Source: an uncultured Pelagibacteraceae bacterium (GTDB taxonomy: Bacteria > Pseudomonadota > Alphaproteobacteria > Pelagibacterales > Pelagibacteraceae). Taken from it: DNA of 53,408 nucleotides. Shown piece by piece: positions 47,979-53,408 of the stretch (position 1 is the stretch's first letter; every line of letters begins with the position of its first letter). The stretch lies in the NCBI GenBank assembly GCA_902516065.1, contig CABXXB010000004.1:1-53408 (forward strand), given 5' to 3'. The position numbers were made by a program, and so were the translations under genes. The notes beneath the pieces are model-generated. The model was not told the origin of the DNA, made no database searches, and was given only the letters and a program-made list of their open reading frames with translations.

Positions 47979-50900
47979 ATGTTTATCACTGAGCTAAGTA
48001 TTAAAAGACCTGCAGTTTCTTGGGTAATGTCTTTGATTTTAATAATCTTTGGTTTATTTGTTTTTTGGAAATTACCTGTAAGAGAATTGCCAGATGGAAT
48101 TCAGCCACCTGTTGTTCAAGTTCAAGTAAATTATAAATCTGCAGCAGCTTCAATAATAGATCAAGATGTCACACAAGTTATGGAAGATGTTATTGGTGGA
48201 GCTGAAGGAATAAAAAATATCGACTCAAAATCAGAAAATGGAAGAAGTACTATAAATATTGAGTTTGATACTAGTATTGATCTAGATAATGCAGCAAATG
48301 ATATTAGAGAGAGAGTTTCTAGAGTGGTAGATAATCTACCATCGGAGTCTGATCCTCCACAAATTTTAAAAAGAGCGGCTGGATTTACCACAACAATGTG
48401 GTTATCACTTTCTTCTAAAACATGGAGTGATTTAGAACTCGGAGACTATGCAGAAAGATTTTTGATTGATCAATTCTCAAGTGTAAAAAATGTTGGTAGG
48501 ATTTTAGTAGGTGGACTCAGGGAACTGAGTATTAGAGTTTGGATAGATCCAATTAAATTAGCTGCAAATGATTTGACAATTCAAGAAGTTGAGAATGCTT
48601 TAAGGGGAGAAAATATTAGACTTCCAGCAGGTACTTTAGAGGCTGATAACATAGACTTAACCTTAAACCTTGATAAATCCTATAACAATATTGAAACAAT
48701 AAAACAATTGCCTATCAAAAAATCTGCTAACAAAATAATACTGCTTTCAGATGTTGCTAATATAGAATTTGGACCAGTTTCTGAAAAAACTTTATTCAAG
48801 GCTCAAACTAAAGATCAAATTAACCTAAAGACAGTTGGAATTGGTATTTATGCAAAAAGTGGAGCATCTACTGTTGAGCTCTCAAATGATATAAAAAAAA
48901 GGATAGTTCAAGTTAAAAAATCTTTACCTGATGGATTAGATCTAAGAGTTTCTTTTAATAGAGCAACTTATGTACAGGCTGCTATTAATGAAGTTTATAA
49001 AACATTAATAATTGCTTTCATCTTAGTAGTAATAATTATTTATTTATTTTTAGGAAATCTTAAAGCAGTAATTGTACCCGCCATAGCACTTCCAGTTAGT
49101 TTGATAGCATCTTTTTTAGGATTATATATATTTGGTTTATCAATTAATATATTTGTACTTTTAAGCTTCATACTAGCAATTGGAATAATTACTGATGACT
49201 CGGTCATCATGACTGATGCAATTTATAGAAGAATAGAAAATGGAGAAACTCCTTTAGTAGCGGCTTATAAAGGGTCTAAACAAATCTCATTCGCTATTAT
49301 TGCTACTACTCTAATTTTAATTGCAGTATTTCTTCCTTTAATTTTTATAGAAGGAATTTCAGGAACTTTATTTAAAGAAACAGCAATTACATTATCATTT
49401 TCAATTATAGTTTCTTCCTTTGTTGCTCTTACTCTTTCCCCAATGCTAGCAAGTAAGTTCTTAACCAAAAAAACTACAAAAAATAATATAGTTAAAAAGT
49501 TTGAAAAATTATTTTTAAGTTTATCCTCTTTTTATAAAGAAACTCTTAATATTTTAATTAACAAAACCAAAATTATAGGAATTTTTATAATCTTTATTGT
49601 TTTTGTCTCAGTATTTTTATTTAATTTTTCTAAAAAAGAATTATTACCTATGGAAGATAGGGGTGTTTATCTTGTAATTGGTTTTACTGATGAAGGAAGA
49701 TCCTTTGAGTATACACAAGAAAAAGCTCAAGAGGTTGAAAAAAGATTAATTCCTTTATTACAAGCAGAAGATAGTCCTTATTCTAGATTTATAATGAGAG
49801 TGCCAGGATTTGGAAGTTCAGCAAACTCTTATAATAGTTTTATAATAATTGCTTTATTAGATAATTGGAAAAATAGAAAAAAAGATTCTCAAACCGTTAT
49901 GAGAGAAGCAATTGGTAAAATTGTAACCTTACCTGAAGCTGTAGCGTTTCCAATTTCACCTCAATCAATAAGAGTTTCTAATTATAACAAACCAGTTCAA
50001 ATGGTTATCTATGGAAATACATATGAAGAGTTAGAAGATATTCAAAACAATGTAATTAAAAAGATAAGATCAAATATAAATTTATCTAGAGTAGAGTCTG
50101 ACTATAATAGAAATAAACCAGAGGTAAAATTGGTTATAAATAAGAATAAAGCCAAAGATCTTGGTGTATCTGCTCAATCAATAGGAAAAACACTTGAAAC
50201 TTTATACGGAGGAAAAAAGATAACTACTTTTAATCGCCAAGGAAGAGAGTATCCAATAATTGTTCAACAATATTTATCTGACAGAAGAAATAAAGATGGA
50301 ATATCAAAAATTTTTGTTAGATCAGAAACCTCAGAAAAACTTATTTCTCTTGCAAACTTAGTTAAGTTTAAAGAAGAAGGTTCAGCAAAAGAACTTGCAA
50401 GATATAACAGGCAAAGTGCTGTAACTATTTCTGCTAATATTAGCGAAAACTATACACTTTCAGAAGCTATTTCATATTTAGAAAATGTTATGGCAGAGAT
50501 AGCGCCTAACAATCAAATAACTTGGAAGGGAAAATCTGAGGAAATAAAAGAGACTAGTAGTGAATTATTTATTATTTTTATTTTAGCTATATTAACAGCT
50601 TACTTGGTAATGGCTGCAACATTTAATTCATTCATTCATCCATTCATAATTATTTTAACTGTTCCGTTAGCTATATTTGGTGGTTTGGTCTTTATTCTTT
50701 TCTTAAATAGCTCAATTAATATTTTTTCACAAATTGCTTTAATAATTTTAATAGGTATATCCACCAAAAACAGTATTTTGATTGTCGACTATGCAAATCA
50801 AATCAGAACAACTGGGAAAAATATTGAGTCCGCTGTCAAGGAAGCATGTAATATAAGATTTAGACCAATCATGATGACATCCTTAAGCACTATGATAGCG

Positions 50901-51107
50901 ATGTTACCACTTGTAATTGGAAATATTGGTCCAGGGGCAGGTGAAGGTTCAAGATTAGCTGTAGGTACAACAATCTTAGGAGGAATGATAATTTCAACAT
51001 TCTTCACATTGTACGTTACTCCTTCAATGTATTTAGCTTTAGCAAAAAATACTAATAGGATAGATGCTGTAGATATTGAGCTCAATAAACAACTAACTAA
51101 AAAATAA
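47979..51107 (+). CDS. RND efflux permease (AcrB/MexF-like)
   Basis: MFITELSIKRPAVSWVMSLILIIFG, GIITDDSVIMTDAIYRRIENG, GISTKNSILIVDYANQIR, RFRPIMMTSLSTMIAMLPL. Confidence 0.96.
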   Translation: MFITELSIKRPAVSWVMSLILIIFGLFVFWKLPVRELPDGIQPPVVQVQVNYKSAAASIIDQDVTQVMEDVIGGAEGIKNIDSKSENGRSTINIEFDTSIDLDNAANDIRERVSRVVDNLPSESDPPQILKRAAGFTTTMWLSLSSKTWSDLELGDYAERFLIDQFSSVKNVGRILVGGLRELSIRVWIDPIKLAANDLTIQEVENALRGENIRLPAGTLEADNIDLTLNLDKSYNNIETIKQLPIKKSANKIILLSDVANIEFGPVSEKTLFKAQTKDQINLKTVGIGIYAKSGASTVELSNDIKKRIVQVKKSLPDGLDLRVSFNRATYVQAAINEVYKTLIIAFILVVIIIYLFLGNLKAVIVPAIALPVSLIASFLGLYIFGLSINIFVLLSFILAIGIITDDSVIMTDAIYRRIENGETPLVAAYKGSKQISFAIIATTLILIAVFLPLIFIEGISGTLFKETAITLSFSIIVSSFVALTLSPMLASKFLTKKTTKNNIVKKFEKLFLSLSSFYKETLNILINKTKIIGIFIIFIVFVSVFLFNFSKKELLPMEDRGVYLVIGFTDEGRSFEYTQEKAQEVEKRLIPLLQAEDSPYSRFIMRVPGFGSSANSYNSFIIIALLDNWKNRKKDSQTVMREAIGKIVTLPEAVAFPISPQSIRVSNYNKPVQMVIYGNTYEELEDIQNNVIKKIRSNINLSRVESDYNRNKPEVKLVINKNKAKDLGVSAQSIGKTLETLYGGKKITTFNRQGREYPIIVQQYLSDRRNKDGISKIFVRSETSEKLISLANLVKFKEEGSAKELARYNRQSAVTISANISENYTLSEAISYLENVMAEIAPNNQITWKGKSEEIKETSSELFIIFILAILTAYLVMAATFNSFIHPFIIILTVPLAIFGGLVFILFLNSSINIFSQIALIILIGISTKNSILIVDYANQIRTTGKNIESAVKEACNIRFRPIMMTSLSTMIAMLPLVIGNIGPGAGEGSRLAVGTTILGGMIISTFFTLYVTPSMYLALAKNTNRIDAVDIELNKQLTKK

Positions 51108-51699
51108 TATATCTATTTTTATTAAAAGAATTACTACACTTAGAGAATTGTTTTTTATAAATTTTAGATTGTTTTTCAACCTTTTTTGCCAAACTAATAA
51201 CTTTTTTATTTTTTTTGTAATGTTTATAATTTCCCCACCCTTCGTGATAGGCAATATATTGTTTAAAAGCATCTTGAAGAGATATCTTTAAAATAGAATT
51301 TGTTTTATTTGTGTACCAGCCAATAAAATCTACACTATCTTTAAATCTAGCCCGTGTTGCAAGTTTATTGCCTGTTTCATTTTTATATTGCTCCCATGTT
51401 CCCTTTACAGCTTGAGAATACCCAAACGAACTGGAAGGACGTTTAAAAGGAATTACTTTAAATAATTTTTGTCTAGGTGGTTTTGCCAACCAATCAAAAT
51501 CAGACTCCATTTTTATTATTGCTAACTGGATATGTATTGGAGTACCCCATTTTTGCTCAACTTTTTTAGAATGTTTGTACCAAAGATATCTTTCATCAAA
51601 AATTTTGCAGCTGTTTGAGGTGTTTTGAGGAACTGAGGAGCATGCAGAAATCAAAAATAAAAAAATAATTAAAAAAGTTTTATTACTCATGATATTCAT
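51097..51699 (-). CDS. Lipoprotein with lytic-transglycosylase-like domain
   Basis: Lipobox LISACSS; IHIQLAIIKMESDFDWLAKPPRQKLF, SFGYSQAVKGTWEQYKNETG, YIAYHEGWGNYKHY. Confidence 0.78.
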   Translation of the reverse strand: MNIMSNKTFLIIFLFLISACSSVPQNTSNSCKIFDERYLWYKHSKKVEQKWGTPIHIQLAIIKMESDFDWLAKPPRQKLFKVIPFKRPSSSFGYSQAVKGTWEQYKNETGNKLATRARFKDSVDFIGWYTNKTNSILKISLQDAFKQYIAYHEGWGNYKHYKKNKKVISLAKKVEKQSKIYKKQFSKCSNSFNKNRYIIF

Positions 51700-52088
51700 C
51701 TATTGCGTTTTATAAAATAGTAAAGATAAAAAATTATAAAGATAATAAAAACTCCTAAAAAATTTCCTGTCAAATCTTTAAGTTCAAAGCTTCTTTGTGG
51801 AATTAAAATGTGACTTAACTCTAAAAAAATAGAAATAAAAAATAAATAGAAAAATAAAATTTTTACATCGTTTTTATAATAAGATATTAGTCCTAAAAAA
51901 GATAAGACCAAAAAAGCATAAACATGATTTGACGAAAATATTAAAAAATCTGATGTTAGTTGGGGCTGTTTTTGTTTGTCACCATATACTAACCAGCCAA
52001 AAATACTTCCTGGATAAAGGTATATTAGAATCAGTCCAATATTAGTTATATGAAAGGTAGTTTTTGTGAATAAAAATATTTTTTTCAT
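51696..52088 (-). CDS. VanZ-like membrane protein
   Basis: Four-TM pattern; FFISIFLELSHILIPQRSFELKDLTGNFLGVFI. Confidence 0.75.
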   Translation of the reverse strand: MKKIFLFTKTTFHITNIGLILIYLYPGSIFGWLVYGDKQKQPQLTSDFLIFSSNHVYAFLVLSFLGLISYYKNDVKILFFYLFFISIFLELSHILIPQRSFELKDLTGNFLGVFIIFIIFYLYYFIKRNR

Positions 52089-52130
52089 TTAACTAACAAT
52101 TTTTTTTATATTAAATTAAGCTTAATAAAA

Positions 52131-52844
52131 ATGAGTTATTTAATTTTAATTAGGCATGGTCAAAGTACTTGGAATCTCAAAAACAGATTTACAGGTTGGG
52201 TTGATGTAGATTTGACAGAAAATGGAAAATTAGAGGCAAAAAAGGCTGGTGAATTGATTAAAACATCAAATATTCATATTGATTATTATTACTCTTCACT
52301 TCAATTAAGGGCTAATCATACTCTTAAAATTATACAAAAATCCCTAAATGATGAAAAAAATTTTGTTAAGTCTTGGAAGCTTAACGAAAGACATTATGGG
52401 GGGCTTACAGGACTCAATAAAATTGAAATGAGTAAAAAACTTGGTGAAGAAAGAGTTCATCAATTTAGAAGGTCTTGGGATTTAAGACCAGATCCATTGG
52501 ATAAAAATAGTGAATTCCATCCACTAAATATTAAAACTTATAAAAGTATGTCTATTAAAGAAATTCCAGACACCGAGTCTTTAAAAGATACTTATGAAAG
52601 AGTTATAAATTTCTATAATTCAGATGTTAAAAACAAAATTAAAAGTGGTAATATATTAATTTCTGCACATGGTAATTCTATAAGAGCCTTATGCAAATAT
52701 TTGTTCAAGCTTGATGAAAAACAGATTTCTAAACTCGAAATACCAACTGGTAATCCATTGCTTATAGAAATTGATGAAAATGAAAAAATTAATAATTGCA
52801 ATTATTTAGATCAAGATAGGGCTAAAGATCTTTTAGTTTTTTGA
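52131..52844 (+). CDS. gpmA: 2,3-bisphosphoglycerate-dependent phosphoglycerate mutase
   Basis: LILIRHGQSTWNLKNRFTGWVDVDLTENG; NERHYGGLTGLNK; ISAHGNSIRALCKYL. Confidence 0.96.
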   Translation: MSYLILIRHGQSTWNLKNRFTGWVDVDLTENGKLEAKKAGELIKTSNIHIDYYYSSLQLRANHTLKIIQKSLNDEKNFVKSWKLNERHYGGLTGLNKIEMSKKLGEERVHQFRRSWDLRPDPLDKNSEFHPLNIKTYKSMSIKEIPDTESLKDTYERVINFYNSDVKNKIKSGNILISAHGNSIRALCKYLFKLDEKQISKLEIPTGNPLLIEIDENEKINNCNYLDQDRAKDLLVF

Positions 52845-53408
52845 AAATATCAAGATTAGTGGCATGATAAAATTTGAGTTTACTCTCAAACCCTATTAGA
52901 CGTTTTTGTTTTATAAGATCAGACCAAATTTTGGTTATTGAAAAATTAATTATTTTTTTATTTTCAAAGATCGATTTATTTAATATTTGACATCCTGTAT
53001 AGATATATTTTTTATCATTTTGATTAATCAAGTTATTTTCTAGGTCGAAATCACCGAGCAAACTTTTATCAAAACTTAAATCTTTTTTGACTAATAAAAG
53101 TATATTTTTCAAATTTTGATTAAAATATAAATTGATCATATGGTTAATTTCGTTAGCATAATTATTATTCCAAATTGTATCAGGATTAAATATCAAAAAA
53201 TTATCATCTTCAGATTTATCAATTAAATTTAAAATACCCCCTCCTGTATCTAAAATATTTTCTCCATCTTCTATAACTTTAATTTCAATATTATAATTAT
53301 GGTTTCTAACAAATTCATTAATTTGTTCTTTCAAGTAAAAAGAATTAATTAAAACTTTTTTTATATTAAGCTTAACAATAAGATTTATACAATGATCTAA
53401 AAGAGTTA
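52822..53408 (-). CDS. Sugar-phosphate nucleotidyltransferase (MurNAc-1-P uridylyltransferase-like), N-terminus beyond right edge
   Basis: Frame stays open to the edge: LLDHCINLIVKLNIKKVLINSFYLKEQINEFV...VIEDGENILDTGGGILNL...NPDTIWNN. The track's start at 53334 is an internal TTG. Confidence 0.85.
   Translation of the reverse strand, partial: TLLDHCINLIVKLNIKKVLINSFYLKEQINEFVRNHNYNIEIKVIEDGENILDTGGGILNLIDKSEDDNFLIFNPDTIWNNNYANEINHMINLYFNQNLKNILLLVKKDLSFDKSLLGDFDLENNLINQNDKKYIYTGCQILNKSIFENKKIINFSITKIWSDLIKQKRLIGFESKLKFYHATNLDIFKKLKDL

Overview
AT-rich, very gene-dense window that looks like core genome of an alphaproteobacterium. The gene content, compactness and protein style suggest a SAR11/Pelagibacterales-type organism; this is inference, no search was run. 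It carries: a cytochrome aa3 oxidase operon next to thrC; a Qor/pirin block; ubiA followed by a lipid A/Kdo block (msbA-waaA-lpxK-lpxL); purD/rsmD/pgi; lspA-ileS-ribF; groESL; typA; a TldD/PmbA pair; cfa and a dapA-like gene; a prolyl oligopeptidase; a small heat-shock gene; azgA with a purine phosphoribosyltransferase; msrA/sseA; an RND pump; gpmA; and a truncated sugar nucleotidyltransferase at the right edge. I saw no tRNA, rRNA, CRISPR array, IS element or prophage, and no obvious defence or biosynthetic system. The best candidates for new biology are: (1) an apparent RpoH promoter plus ROSE-like RNA-thermometer leader before hsp20; (2) a 41-aa membrane microprotein coupled on both sides by ATGA overlaps inside the cox operon, absent from the ORF track; (3) a Lys-rich-tail/coiled-coil protein of unknown function; (4) repeated tail-to-tail gene pairs whose two stop codons share one TTAA/CTAA tetranucleotide.
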